64,000 nucleotides of DNA from contig NZ_CP096115.1 in the NCBI RefSeq assembly GCF_024662215.1, forward strand, positions 1,116,001 through 1,180,000, read 5' to 3'. The notes under the pieces are model-generated. The model was not told the DNA's origin and made no database searches. It worked only from the letters and a program-made list of their open reading frames with translations. Position 1 is the first letter of the stretch. Each line of letters opens with the position of its first letter. This stretch comes from Methanoplanus endosymbiosus (lineage in GTDB: Archaea; Halobacteriota; Methanomicrobia; Methanomicrobiales; Methanomicrobiaceae). Positions 55,000 through 63,841 of this stretch are shown one piece after another. Made by a program: the position numbers and the translations under genes.

Positions 55000-55954
55000 G
55001 GCCTGCCGGCAATGCCGTGAAGGTGCAAAGATGGTGCTCTTTGTAACCGGAATGTGCAGTAAGAAATGCTGGTACTGCCCGATATCAGATGAGAGAAGAG
55101 GCAAAGACCGTGCCTATGCAAATGACAGGGTAATAATCCGGCCGGAAGATATGATCGAAGAGGCACGGATTATGTCAGCGCTCGGCACAGGGGTTACAGG
55201 AGGAGAGGCACTATTAGAGATGGACAGAGTCATGTCATTCTGCCGCCTCCTAAAACGTGAATTTGGTGAAGAACACCACATACACCTCTATACCGGAACT
55301 GCGCCCGATGAAGAGTGCTTAAAAAACCTTAAGGGACTTGTTGACGAGATAAGGATGCACCCGCCGCATGAAGTGTGGAAGGAGATTCTGAGTACTGACT
55401 ATATCAAATCAGCAAAGAAAGCAAAAGAGATGGGTTTTGAGGTAACCATTGAGGTACCGTCACTTCCGGGACTAAAATATCTCATACCCGCTCTGCCTTA
55501 TCTTGACTATATGAACATCAATGAGCTGGAATGGTCTGAGACCAATGCTGAAGAGATGAGAATACGTGGGTACAGCCTTGAGGATAACTACCACAATGCA
55601 GTACCAGGAGCAAAGGCATGGGCAGAGGAGATTTTAAAAGATCCTAAGGTTCACTGGTGCTCATCAACCTTCAAAGACTCAGTCCAGCTAAGAGAGCGCC
55701 TCAAAAGAATAGCAAATAATACAGCAAGACCCTTTGAGGAGATAACAGATGACGGAACAGTCGTGTACGGAGTATGGTATCCGGAATGTGACATACCGGA
55801 AGATCTCGAAGAAGACCAGTATGAAAAGTATGATGACAGGATAGAGACCTCATGGTGGATCTTAGCTGATTTTCCGGATGACTTCCCCGGCAGAAAAGAG
55901 ATCATCGAGAGATACCCGAACAACGGAATGGTTGTAGAGGTTACACCTTTATGA
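54983..55954 (+). CDS. Radical SAM protein of unknown function
   Basis: A 323-residue radical SAM enzyme. The [4Fe-4S]-binding motif is CSKKCWYC (CxxxCxxC, about residues 25-32), followed by GTGVTGGEALL, which corresponds to the SAM-binding GGE motif. Two further Cys at the N-terminus (ACRQC) could bind metal. It resembles archaeal proteins described as related to pyruvate-formate-lyase activating enzymes, but the substrate is unknown. It overlaps lysK by 17 bp and uppS by 4 bp, so all three are translationally coupled. The operon places it between tRNA charging and polyprenol synthesis without a clear hint of function. Confidence 0.85.
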   Translation: MQVLSKACRQCREGAKMVLFVTGMCSKKCWYCPISDERRGKDRAYANDRVIIRPEDMIEEARIMSALGTGVTGGEALLEMDRVMSFCRLLKREFGEEHHIHLYTGTAPDEECLKNLKGLVDEIRMHPPHEVWKEILSTDYIKSAKKAKEMGFEVTIEVPSLPGLKYLIPALPYLDYMNINELEWSETNAEEMRIRGYSLEDNYHNAVPGAKAWAEEILKDPKVHWCSSTFKDSVQLRERLKRIANNTARPFEEITDDGTVVYGVWYPECDIPEDLEEDQYEKYDDRIETSWWILADFPDDFPGRKEIIERYPNNGMVVEVTPL

Positions 55955-56730
55955 AGAGAGCAAAAGCATATTTTGAATCGCTCTATGAGAAATACCTGCT
56001 GAGGCAGTGCAGGCATGTCCCAAAACATATAGCCATAATACAGGATGGCAACCGGAGATTTGCCAGAGAGTCCGGCATTGAGGTTGCACTGGGGCACAGG
56101 CTTGGTGCTGAGAAGACCGAAGCTGTCATGGACTGGGCACACGACATCGGTGTTACAGATATGACACTGTACTGTTTTTCAACGGAAAATTTCAGAAGAA
56201 CCAAAGATGAACTTGGGGAACTATTTACCCTGTTTACCGAAAAAGCGATTGGCATTGTCTCTGACGAGAGAGTGCATAAGAATAAGATAAAATTCCAGAT
56301 GGTCGGTGACAGAACCCTTCTTCCAGAGGATTTCCTCAGGAAGATTGAGAGAGTTGAGGAACTTACAAAGGACTATGACCATTTTACAATAAACCTTGCC
56401 ATTGCATACGGCGGAAGAAATGAGATTGTCCTTGCAGCAAAGTCAATCCTTCAGGAAGCTCATAATGGAGAACTATCACCGGAAGAGATCGACATCAAAA
56501 CAATCGAGGCTCACCTCTACAGGGAACAGAATATCCCGCCCGTAGATCTGATTATAAGAACAGGCAATGATAAAAGAACCTCTAATTTCCTGCCGTGGCT
56601 TGCAAACGGCAACGAATCAGCAGTATATTTCTGTGCGCCATACTGGCCGATGTTTCGAAAGATAGATCTCTTAAGGGGAATTCGGATGTATGACCAGAGA
56701 ATTAAAAACGATTCTACCTACCTGCCATAA
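55951..56730 (+). CDS. uppS: cis-Prenyltransferase (UppS family), catalytic-type subunit
   Basis: A 259-residue cis-prenyltransferase that makes long polyprenyl diphosphate for glycan carrier lipids. Catalytic motifs are kept: IQDGNRRFAR with Asp32, the YCFSTENFRR segment and DLIIRTGNDKRTSNFLPW with both Arg residues and Ser. The C-terminus ends RMYDQRIKNDSTYLP and lacks the RxG motif found at the end of homodimeric enzymes. The convergent neighbour has RxG but lost the catalytic Asp. It overlaps the radical SAM gene (ATGA) and the convergent gene by 13 bp. Confidence 0.93.
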   Translation: MKRAKAYFESLYEKYLLRQCRHVPKHIAIIQDGNRRFARESGIEVALGHRLGAEKTEAVMDWAHDIGVTDMTLYCFSTENFRRTKDELGELFTLFTEKAIGIVSDERVHKNKIKFQMVGDRTLLPEDFLRKIERVEELTKDYDHFTINLAIAYGGRNEIVLAAKSILQEAHNGELSPEEIDIKTIEAHLYREQNIPPVDLIIRTGNDKRTSNFLPWLANGNESAVYFCAPYWPMFRKIDLLRGIRMYDQRIKNDSTYLP

Positions 56731-57311
56731 CGCCTTTTACGGGTCTGATAATCCCTTAAGGCACGAAGGAATTCTGTTTTTCTAAACTGCTTCCAGTTTA
56801 CATCTGAGAAGAAAAGTTCCGAGTACACAGACTGCCATATAAGAAAGTCAGTCAGGTAACTTCCACCGGTTTTAATGACAAGATCCGGCTCGTAATTGAA
56901 AGTCAGATATGACTCAATCATCTTTTCATCGACATCATCCGGATTTATTCCATCCTCTGCCATCTTCCTGACACACCTTACAATCTCATCGCGTCCGCTC
57001 ATTCCTATAACAATATATACTTCCACTCCGTTTCCGGATACTTCGGTTTTATCACCGTAAGTGAGAGTAAGTTTTGCAAAAGAAGATATTTCACGAAGAA
57101 ACGGGAGATAATTATCAGGATCATCCAGATTATCCGTATTTATATGGAAAATAACATTTTTGATGCCGCATTTAATGCACCATCCGGCAACTTCCTGAAT
57201 TTTCTCCGGGGCATCCGTCAAATCACGGCCGGTAAGCATAAAACAAAGTGAATCTGGAAGGTACTTTAGTTCCCTCTCCAGTCTCCATTCGTAATACCTG
57301 TGCACCAGCAT
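56718..57311 (-). CDS. Degenerate cis-prenyltransferase paralogue, NgBR/Nus1-like subunit
   Basis: A 197-residue protein whose C-terminal half is clearly UppS-like (PDLVIKTGGSYLTDFLIWQSVYSELFFSDVNWKQFRKTEFLRALRDYQ). The N-terminal catalytic motif DGNRRxA is absent: the corresponding region reads LPDSLCFMLTGRDLTD. In the IRTGG region the first Arg is Lys, and the second is missing. The C-terminus RKRRYGR contains RxG (Arg194-Tyr-Gly196). This is the pattern of the non-catalytic subunit of eukaryotic heteromeric cis-prenyltransferases (NgBR/Nus1), and a heteromeric enzyme has been reported in Methanosarcina mazei. It faces uppS with overlapping 3' ends. Assignment as partner is inference. Confidence 0.82.
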   Translation of the reverse strand: MLVHRYYEWRLERELKYLPDSLCFMLTGRDLTDAPEKIQEVAGWCIKCGIKNVIFHINTDNLDDPDNYLPFLREISSFAKLTLTYGDKTEVSGNGVEVYIVIGMSGRDEIVRCVRKMAEDGINPDDVDEKMIESYLTFNYEPDLVIKTGGSYLTDFLIWQSVYSELFFSDVNWKQFRKTEFLRALRDYQTRKRRYGR

Positions 57312-57513
57312 ATTTCAAGATGCCCCAAAGACATTCCAGTCGTTCGGATGTATGTCTGCAATTGAAAAACCCGAAAAAACCCAAAGGGTATTTCGTAAAG
57401 CTGTCATGCAGATATTCTGCATAACAAACAGTCTTCCAACTACAAACTAACTTAATCTTTTTTCCTTCATAACATAAATATATACTAATTTAATCCGGAG
57501 AAATGATAACAAC

Positions 57514-58266
57514 ATGCTGATTTTTATAGGGCTTGGACTCTTTGATGAGCGAGATATATCAATAAAAGGGCTTGAAACAGTGAAAAGCGCAGACAGAGTA
57601 TTCCTCGAGGCATATACTTCACGCTTAATGGGGGCAGGCACCGCAAAGCTTGAAGAATACTATGGAAAGGAAATAACTGTCCTGTACAGAGAGAATGTGG
57701 AAAACAATCCGGAAGAGATTCTTCTGGCTGCTGAGAGTGGAACTGCGGCATTCCTGACCGCAGGCGACCCTATGGTATCAACAACACATTCTGATCTTAG
57801 AATCCGTGCTGAGGAGAGGGGCATCAAAACCGGAATTATACACGGGGCATCAATACAGAGCGCTGTCTGCGGACTTTCCGGCCTTCAGAATTACAGGTTC
57901 GGCAAGTCATGTTCGGTGCCGTATCCGGAGAAGGGATGGTTTCCTCTGACACCGGCAGAGACTATAATGTCCAATATGAAACAGGGGCTTCACACCCTTG
58001 TCTATCTGGATATTAAGCCTGACAGGTTTATGACTGTCAATGAGGGTATAGAGATCATAACTGAGATGTGTAAGAGGAGGGAGGAAGAGCCGCCGGAACT
58101 CTTTGTCGGCATTGCAAGGGCGGGATCAGAGAATCCTGCTGTAAGAGCAGGAAAGGGGAGTGATCTTATAAGTTACGACTTCGGCGGACCGCTTCAGATT
58201 CTGATAGTGCCGGCAGAACTGCATATGATGGAAGAAGAATACCTGAAAGTATTTGCCGGTCTGTAA
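57514..58266 (+). CDS. dphB: Diphthine synthase
   Basis: A 250-residue SAM-dependent methyltransferase that methylates the modified His of elongation factor 2 on the way to diphthamide. Motifs of the tetrapyrrole-methylase fold: [21 protein letters not shown] at the N-terminus, [33 protein letters not shown] (about residue 85-105), [22 protein letters not shown] and [12 protein letters not shown]. Upstream TATA candidate near 57474-57486. The next gene starts 3 bp after the stop, so the two form an operon. Confidence 0.95.
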   Translation: MLIFIGLGLFDERDISIKGLETVKSADRVFLEAYTSRLMGAGTAKLEEYYGKEITVLYRENVENNPEEILLAAESGTAAFLTAGDPMVSTTHSDLRIRAEERGIKTGIIHGASIQSAVCGLSGLQNYRFGKSCSVPYPEKGWFPLTPAETIMSNMKQGLHTLVYLDIKPDRFMTVNEGIEIITEMCKRREEEPPELFVGIARAGSENPAVRAGKGSDLISYDFGGPLQILIVPAELHMMEEEYLKVFAGL

Positions 58267-58269
58267 GAG

Positions 58270-58842
58270 ATGAATGCTGAGAGTCTTGGAAATTTCCTTG
58301 AAGAGAAACTTATCAGCAGCCATGTGTTCGCCGTAAAGGGTTCATATGCTGAAAAAACTGCCCTGGAATGCAAAAATATGGCAGATTCATACCTGCATGA
58401 CGGGAGAGGATTTTATAATTCCGGCGATGATGTCAATGCAGCTGCATCATTTACATATGCTATGGGCTGGCTTGATGCAGGAAGGTTTATCGGTATTATT
58501 GATGCTGATGGCAAATATTTCAATGAGTCAGGAGATGAGATCATTATAAGACCGGGGCTTGACGAACACCTCAATGAGAAGACAGGCCGTTATAAGAGGA
58601 TGCTTACATCTGCCCTTGAATCTGTCAGACCCGGCCCGGACACTGAAAGCACAATGTACAATGCCTCAGAAAAAATAATCAGAAACGCAGAAGAACACCT
58701 TATTTCCGGGGATGAATTTCAGAACCGGAAGATGACTGTCAATGCGCTTGCTGAATTCAGTTACGGATATGGCTGGCTGGACTGCGGTGTCCGGGCAGGG
58801 ATTATAATAATTTTAAAAAACAGAGGGCTTTTTACGGTATAA
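58270..58842 (+). CDS. Protein with two DUF357-like repeats
   Basis: A 190-residue protein made of two homologous halves. Each half ends in the DUF357-type motif: YNSGDDVNAAASFTYAMGWLDAGRFIGI (about residues 55-83) and RKMTVNALAEFSYGYGWLDCGVRAGII (about 155-181). Each is preceded by a helical stretch with Tyr/Met/Asn. DUF357 proteins are short archaeal helical proteins of unknown function; a tandem duplicate in one chain is the visible oddity. It is cotranscribed with dphB, 3 bp downstream, a neighbourhood shared by other euryarchaea. Confidence 0.82.
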   Translation: MNAESLGNFLEEKLISSHVFAVKGSYAEKTALECKNMADSYLHDGRGFYNSGDDVNAAASFTYAMGWLDAGRFIGIIDADGKYFNESGDEIIIRPGLDEHLNEKTGRYKRMLTSALESVRPGPDTESTMYNASEKIIRNAEEHLISGDEFQNRKMTVNALAEFSYGYGWLDCGVRAGIIIILKNRGLFTV

Positions 58843-58904
58843 AAACCTGAAATGGTTTATATTTTGCAGACTTATGTTTTTTAGAGAATTAAGGATTTAT
58901 TAAT

Positions 58905-59960
58905 ATGGATAAAAGTCAGGTAAAATGGCTGGCCATTTCAGTAGCCTTCAGTATCATTGTACTGGTCATTGTCCTTTATTTTACAATAGATGAAAATACA
59001 ATTACCTATCTTAAGGAGCTTCAGCCACAGTTCCTTGTAGCAGCAATACTGCTTCATGTACTGTCTATGGGATTCTGGGCAGCAAGAATAAAGCTGATGT
59101 CACGTTCTCTAGGATACAAAGTTCCATTTATGCACTGCCTCAATATGGTATTTGCAAATCTGTTAATTGCTGCTGTAACTCCTTCACAGGCAGGCGGAGA
59201 GCCGGTGAGGATACATGAGCTGTACAGGGCGGATGTTCCGCTTGGCGATGCAACGGCGATAGTTATACTGGAGAGGGTTTTAGATGGCATTCTGCTGGGC
59301 TTAATAGGCGGAATTGCCGTTCTTATGCTCTGGCTTGGCAGTGAGGAGCTTGGCCTTGGCCTTGGAATTACACTGCCACTTGCATTCATGTGGATTATGA
59401 TTATGGGATTTGTAATTCTATTTGCATATTCTGTCAAAAACCCGAATTTTCTCAAAAATCTTGTCAAGAAGATATCAGGATTTCTGACAAAGAGATGGCA
59501 TGCCGAGAAGGCTGAAAAACTGATGAATAATATAGATTCTGAGGTTGACAACTTTCACGGAGCGCTCAAAAATTATATTGGCCATTCCAAGATCGGACTT
59601 TTATGGGGCGGAATTTTCACCATCTTATACTGGTTCAATGAATTCTTTATTGCATCACTTATACTGATGGGACTTGGACAGGCACCTCATATCATTGAAT
59701 CCTTTGTTGCACAGATAATAATTGCAATCATTATGATGATACCGCTCACACCCGGAAGTTCAGGTATTGCAGAGCTTTCTGCGACATCACTGTACAGTCT
59801 GTTCATTCCGTCATCCATTGTCGGAATATTTGTGGTACTGTGGCGTATAATTCTATATTATATGAATATCTTTATGGGAGTATTTGCAACGGTTATAATC
59901 GTAAAAAGAGAAGTGTTAAGAAAAGCAATCAAGAAAAGAATATCAAAAAACAGGGATTAA
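58905..59960 (+). CDS. Flippase-like membrane protein (lysylphosphatidylglycerol synthase TM region/UPF0104)
   Basis: A 351-residue integral membrane protein with about eight helices, matching the flippase-like domain seen in the membrane part of bacterial LPG synthases and in archaeal glycan-related proteins. Typical segments: WAARIKLMSRSLGYKVPFMHCLNMVFANLLIAAVTPSQAGGEPVRIHEL (the TPSxxGGEP signature) and IPLTPGSSGIAELSATSLYSLF. A basic tail (KKRISKNRD) follows the last helix. It may move a lipid-linked substrate across the membrane; the substrate is unknown. AAGGATT lies upstream of the ATG. Its end is 2 bp from that of convergent ppcA. Confidence 0.87.
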   Translation: MDKSQVKWLAISVAFSIIVLVIVLYFTIDENTITYLKELQPQFLVAAILLHVLSMGFWAARIKLMSRSLGYKVPFMHCLNMVFANLLIAAVTPSQAGGEPVRIHELYRADVPLGDATAIVILERVLDGILLGLIGGIAVLMLWLGSEELGLGLGITLPLAFMWIMIMGFVILFAYSVKNPNFLKNLVKKISGFLTKRWHAEKAEKLMNNIDSEVDNFHGALKNYIGHSKIGLLWGGIFTILYWFNEFFIASLILMGLGQAPHIIESFVAQIIIAIIMMIPLTPGSSGIAELSATSLYSLFIPSSIVGIFVVLWRIILYYMNIFMGVFATVIIVKREVLRKAIKKRISKNRD

Positions 59961-59962
59961 AA

Positions 59963-61441
59963 TTATCCCAGAAATTTCCTCTTTTCAGCGGCTCTCAGAA
60001 TACCGGTCTCAAGGTCATCCGTCCTGTTATCTGCCAGATTACCTATAATTCCGGATGTTATAGCCATATGCTCATCATCAGTATCAAATTCACCTAAAAT
60101 ATCCTTTGCAAATTCAAGATCTTCAGCCGGAAGGTATGGAGAGTCGGGATTGACAAACATCAGGGCATCCCTTAGATCTATCTCAAAATTGAGATATACT
60201 TCATTCAGGTACTCACAATCCTCCTCTGATAATGTGGATATACCCAGTATTTCGGGAGGAACGCCAAGGGAGTAACAGGCAGCTGTGAAAGTGATAGCTC
60301 TTGGCAGATTCAGCCCTTCGTGATCTCTTGAATAACCAAAGAGGCCGATATGCAGCTTTCTGAGCCTTCTTTTAGGGACATAGCCTGCTACTTTGTTGAT
60401 CACAGGTGCAAGTCCGGTCAGGCGGTTATGGTAAGCTGACGAACATTTTTCAAACAACTCCAGGGACCTTTCAGTGTCAACAGTCTGAGAAATCCCGGTT
60501 TCTCTTCCTTCAAGTTTTTTAATTCCTTCACAGACAATATCCACAGGAAAATCATATTTAAAGGCAGACTGTATTGTAAATGTATGAACGCCCGGATATT
60601 CCCTCACAAAACTGTCCACATTATCCGGCCTGAGATTACCCCTGAAAGGTGCGGATCCCACACCAAGTATTGGATATATTGGGACACCGGAATTATCTGA
60701 GAGTTCTTTCATCTTCATCAGGGCAATTTTATTGAGAATTACCGCACCTATATTTCCGTAATTTATGGCAGGGTCAGAGCGTGCGAAGAATACGCGCTGA
60801 TATTCGAGATTCTTGTCTTCTATATATCTCCCGACAATTTCTCCGGAATTCAGCATCCCGTCCCTGTCTTCAAAGAGGGGAATTACATTTATCTTTTCAG
60901 GTTTAAATTCCCCAATCCAGTCGGATATTGTAATATCACGCCCACCAAGTCTCCCGTGCTGCTTTCCTATCACATAATCACAGTAATACTGATAGATGTT
61001 ATCCACCGAGACATATGATGTTGTCATCGGAAGTATAACCTCAAATATCGGAGCTGTTTCATTTCCATAAAAAAGTTTTGCCAGGTCAAAAGAGCGTGGA
61101 ATACTTTCGAGGGTTTCAAGGAGAATTTTTGCCTCGGCCTTCTCTACTTCCGGGTTTGGAAGTCTTAAAGTCAGAAAGAGATCCTTTCCAATCTGTTTCT
61201 CTGAGAAGTAGGATTTATATCGCGAGAGAAGTTTTTTTATGACAAAATTATCAACTTCTTTCCCTTCGCAGTCCCACATCTGTTCACCACATTTGAGATG
61301 AGAATAAGCATAATATGCCTCAAGAACTTCTTCTTCGCCACCCAGAAGAGAATTCCGCGAAAAAAACGGCATATTTACATTGTCCGGATGCTGTGTGCTC
61401 ATCGTCTTTGGCACTCTGAAGTTACAATGATCTTTAATCAT
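59963..61441 (-). CDS. ppcA: Phosphoenolpyruvate carboxylase, archaeal type
   Basis: A 492-residue archaeal PEP carboxylase, about half the size of the bacterial enzyme. It makes oxaloacetate from PEP and bicarbonate, feeding the incomplete citric acid cycle. Family segments: PKTMSTQHPDNVNMPFF at the N-terminus, YAYSHLKCGEQMWDCEGKEVDNFV, RLPNPEVEKAEAKILLETLESIPRS, FARSDPAINYG and GVGSAPFRGNLRP (active-site Arg region). The long gap upstream (about 220 bp) should contain its promoter. No operon partner. Confidence 0.94.
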   Translation of the reverse strand: MIKDHCNFRVPKTMSTQHPDNVNMPFFSRNSLLGGEEEVLEAYYAYSHLKCGEQMWDCEGKEVDNFVIKKLLSRYKSYFSEKQIGKDLFLTLRLPNPEVEKAEAKILLETLESIPRSFDLAKLFYGNETAPIFEVILPMTTSYVSVDNIYQYYCDYVIGKQHGRLGGRDITISDWIGEFKPEKINVIPLFEDRDGMLNSGEIVGRYIEDKNLEYQRVFFARSDPAINYGNIGAVILNKIALMKMKELSDNSGVPIYPILGVGSAPFRGNLRPDNVDSFVREYPGVHTFTIQSAFKYDFPVDIVCEGIKKLEGRETGISQTVDTERSLELFEKCSSAYHNRLTGLAPVINKVAGYVPKRRLRKLHIGLFGYSRDHEGLNLPRAITFTAACYSLGVPPEILGISTLSEEDCEYLNEVYLNFEIDLRDALMFVNPDSPYLPAEDLEFAKDILGEFDTDDEHMAITSGIIGNLADNRTDDLETGILRAAEKRKFLG

Positions 61442-61663
61442 CTTTAAAATTCACAGTAAATATATGTGGTCAACCACCTAGAAATATGCGGTTGACAGGA
61501 GCAGGAAATATATCAGCCAGTAAAAATTAATATTCATTCAGGTGCGGCAACTGTCATCCGGAGATTCAGAAAAAAGGACATTTATCTCTTCCCGGACGGA
61601 GAAATAGCTACGTAAACAGGGTGGATAAAAAAAATGAGAAGACAATTCATAAGTAAATGTAAT

Positions 61664-63841
61664 TCACTCCATCCTGTAACCGCCCTTTGGCACAGTAATC
61701 TCAAAGCGTGCTCCACTGCCTTCTGTACCTGTTTCTGAAATCGAAATTCCGGTAATATCAAGAATTTCTTTCACCAGAAAGAGTCCTAAACCGGTGTTTG
61801 AACCGACGCCATGCTCAAAAATCCTGTTCTTCATATTGACAGCAACCCCTTTGCCGTTGTCTTCAACCACAACAACACCAAAACCATCTTTCTCATGGAA
61901 TGAAACCTTAATTTCGGTCACATTCTCACCATGCCAGAAAGCATTCTCAAAGAGATTGTAAAATACCTTTTCAAGCATGGGGTCTGCATAAATTTCAAGG
62001 GTTCCAGTATCAGATTTCACTTTTATCAGGGTACTGCAGATCTGCTGCATGACTGACTGAACCACAGATTCGATATTCTGCCATGCCGGAACATGAACAC
62101 CAAGATCCTGATAGTCACTGGTAAACCTGATCTTCTTTTCAATCACCGCAGTTGCTTTTATCATCGGCTCAAGATATTCCCTGACTTTTTCTTCATCAAT
62201 CTCACCTTTCAGCAGTTCCTGGTATGCCCTTATGCCGGAGAGCTGGTTGATGATATCGTGCCGTGTGACTGAGGATAGAAGGTTAAGTTTCTTATTCAGT
62301 GCCTTCAGTGCCTCTTCTGTCTGTTTCCGGTAGGTGACATCCACATGTGTCCCGACTGCCCTGTGAGGAATTCCCTCGTCATCTACTTCATATGACTTTC
62401 CCCTGCCCGATATCCACATCCAGCTTCCGTCCTTTTTCCGGAGACGAAAATCCTCCCGGTATGGCCTTGCTTCCTGTACATAACCATAAATTCTTGGCAC
62501 AACCTCCCCACGATCCTCCGGGTGCATCAGATCAACCCATGTTGAGAGCGACATCGGCAATTCTTCCGGTTCATACCCAAGCATTGTATAATAACGCGGG
62601 CTGAAGTAAATCTCATCTGTATCAAGGTTCCAGTCCCATAACCCGTGTTCACTGGCATCCACAGCCAGTTCAAAGCGATTACGGATTTTTTGCAGTTCTT
62701 CTTCTGCATTCTTTCTGGCAGTAATGTCAACCATAGTTGTAAGAAGGCAGGGGATTTTCCCAAAGATAATGTAATCAACAGAGAAGAAACCATACATAAT
62801 TTCGCCATTCTTTTTGCGTACCGGAATTTCGATATCTGTGACCCTGCCCTCCTCTTCAAGTATCTGGAATGCATTCAGCCTGTCCTCAGGATAAACAAAG
62901 AGATTCAGATCATTTGCAGTTTTACCCAGAACCTCATTCCGCGGATACCCGATCTTCCGGACGAAGGAATCATTGACATCTATATATCTGCCATCCTCTT
63001 TTGTCGAGACTGCCATAATGGATGCACTTGAATTAAAAACCGCTGAAAATTTATCCTCAGATAATCTGAGCTGTGATATATCCTTACTGATACCAAATAT
63101 TGCAGGTTGCCCATCCCATTCACCCCATGAGACCTTTGTCTCAACCAGGATTTTATGCCCGTTCTTTGTCACAAGCGGAACCTGGTGGGAATCATATTTT
63201 CCGGCCAGTATATCATTCATGATGCAATCTGCTTTGTCTCTCTCTTCTTCCGGATGGAGCATAAGCACACTTTGCCCAAAGATCTCTTCTTTATTGTAGC
63301 CAAGACAATTTATGACCGCATCATTGACATTCAGGATAAAACCACGTTCGTCAAGCACAAATAAGAGAAGATCAATATTATTGAATAATGCCTCAATATT
63401 TTTCCTGGACTCTAATATTTTATTTTTATCCAGATTCTCCTCTGCACGCCTCTTTTCAACTAATTTAATAATATAATTCCGAAGTTCACCAAACCGGACC
63501 TTCGGTACGCCAGATTTTCGGAGATAATAGTCAGCACCGGCATTCAGGGCCTCCATTGCAACTTCTTCACTGCCTTTTCCGGTAAAGATGATAAAAGGAA
63601 TATTGTTTCCACTGCCGCGAATATTTTTCAGGAATTCAATACCATCCATACCGTACAAAAAGTAATCAGAGACAATTATATCATATCTCCGGTTATGAAG
63701 CTTATCAAGCCCCTCTTCCGCAGATGACACAGTATCCACTTTAAAACCTAAGTCAGATTCCGAATATAATTCTGATAATTCAGAAGATGTTTCCTCACCA
63801 TCAACATATAACAGATTAATCTGATTGATATTCTCCTCCAT
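61664..63841 (-). CDS. Hybrid sensor histidine kinase: REC-PAS-PAS-PAS-HisKA-HATPase
   Basis: A 725-residue soluble protein from ATG 63841 (MEENINQINLLYVDGEE); a longer frame to 63898 adds 19 hydrophobic residues without family support. Order of domains: receiver (about residues 1-125, phospho-acceptor Asp in SDYFLYGMDG, Lys in YLRKSG), three PAS domains with PAC segments (about 150-510; for example GFILNVNDAVINCLGYNKEEI and HGLWDWNLDTDEIYFSPRYYTMLGYEPEEL), dimerisation helix with phospho-His in VTRHDIINQLSGIRAY, and ATPase domain (LFENAFWHGE, VEDNGKGV, NTGLGLFLVKEI). No membrane segment, so it senses a cytoplasmic signal. The N-terminal receiver could be fed by another kinase. Confidence 0.93.
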   Translation of the reverse strand: MEENINQINLLYVDGEETSSELSELYSESDLGFKVDTVSSAEEGLDKLHNRRYDIIVSDYFLYGMDGIEFLKNIRGSGNNIPFIIFTGKGSEEVAMEALNAGADYYLRKSGVPKVRFGELRNYIIKLVEKRRAEENLDKNKILESRKNIEALFNNIDLLLFVLDERGFILNVNDAVINCLGYNKEEIFGQSVLMLHPEEERDKADCIMNDILAGKYDSHQVPLVTKNGHKILVETKVSWGEWDGQPAIFGISKDISQLRLSEDKFSAVFNSSASIMAVSTKEDGRYIDVNDSFVRKIGYPRNEVLGKTANDLNLFVYPEDRLNAFQILEEEGRVTDIEIPVRKKNGEIMYGFFSVDYIIFGKIPCLLTTMVDITARKNAEEELQKIRNRFELAVDASEHGLWDWNLDTDEIYFSPRYYTMLGYEPEELPMSLSTWVDLMHPEDRGEVVPRIYGYVQEARPYREDFRLRKKDGSWMWISGRGKSYEVDDEGIPHRAVGTHVDVTYRKQTEEALKALNKKLNLLSSVTRHDIINQLSGIRAYQELLKGEIDEEKVREYLEPMIKATAVIEKKIRFTSDYQDLGVHVPAWQNIESVVQSVMQQICSTLIKVKSDTGTLEIYADPMLEKVFYNLFENAFWHGENVTEIKVSFHEKDGFGVVVVEDNGKGVAVNMKNRIFEHGVGSNTGLGLFLVKEILDITGISISETGTEGSGARFEITVPKGGYRME

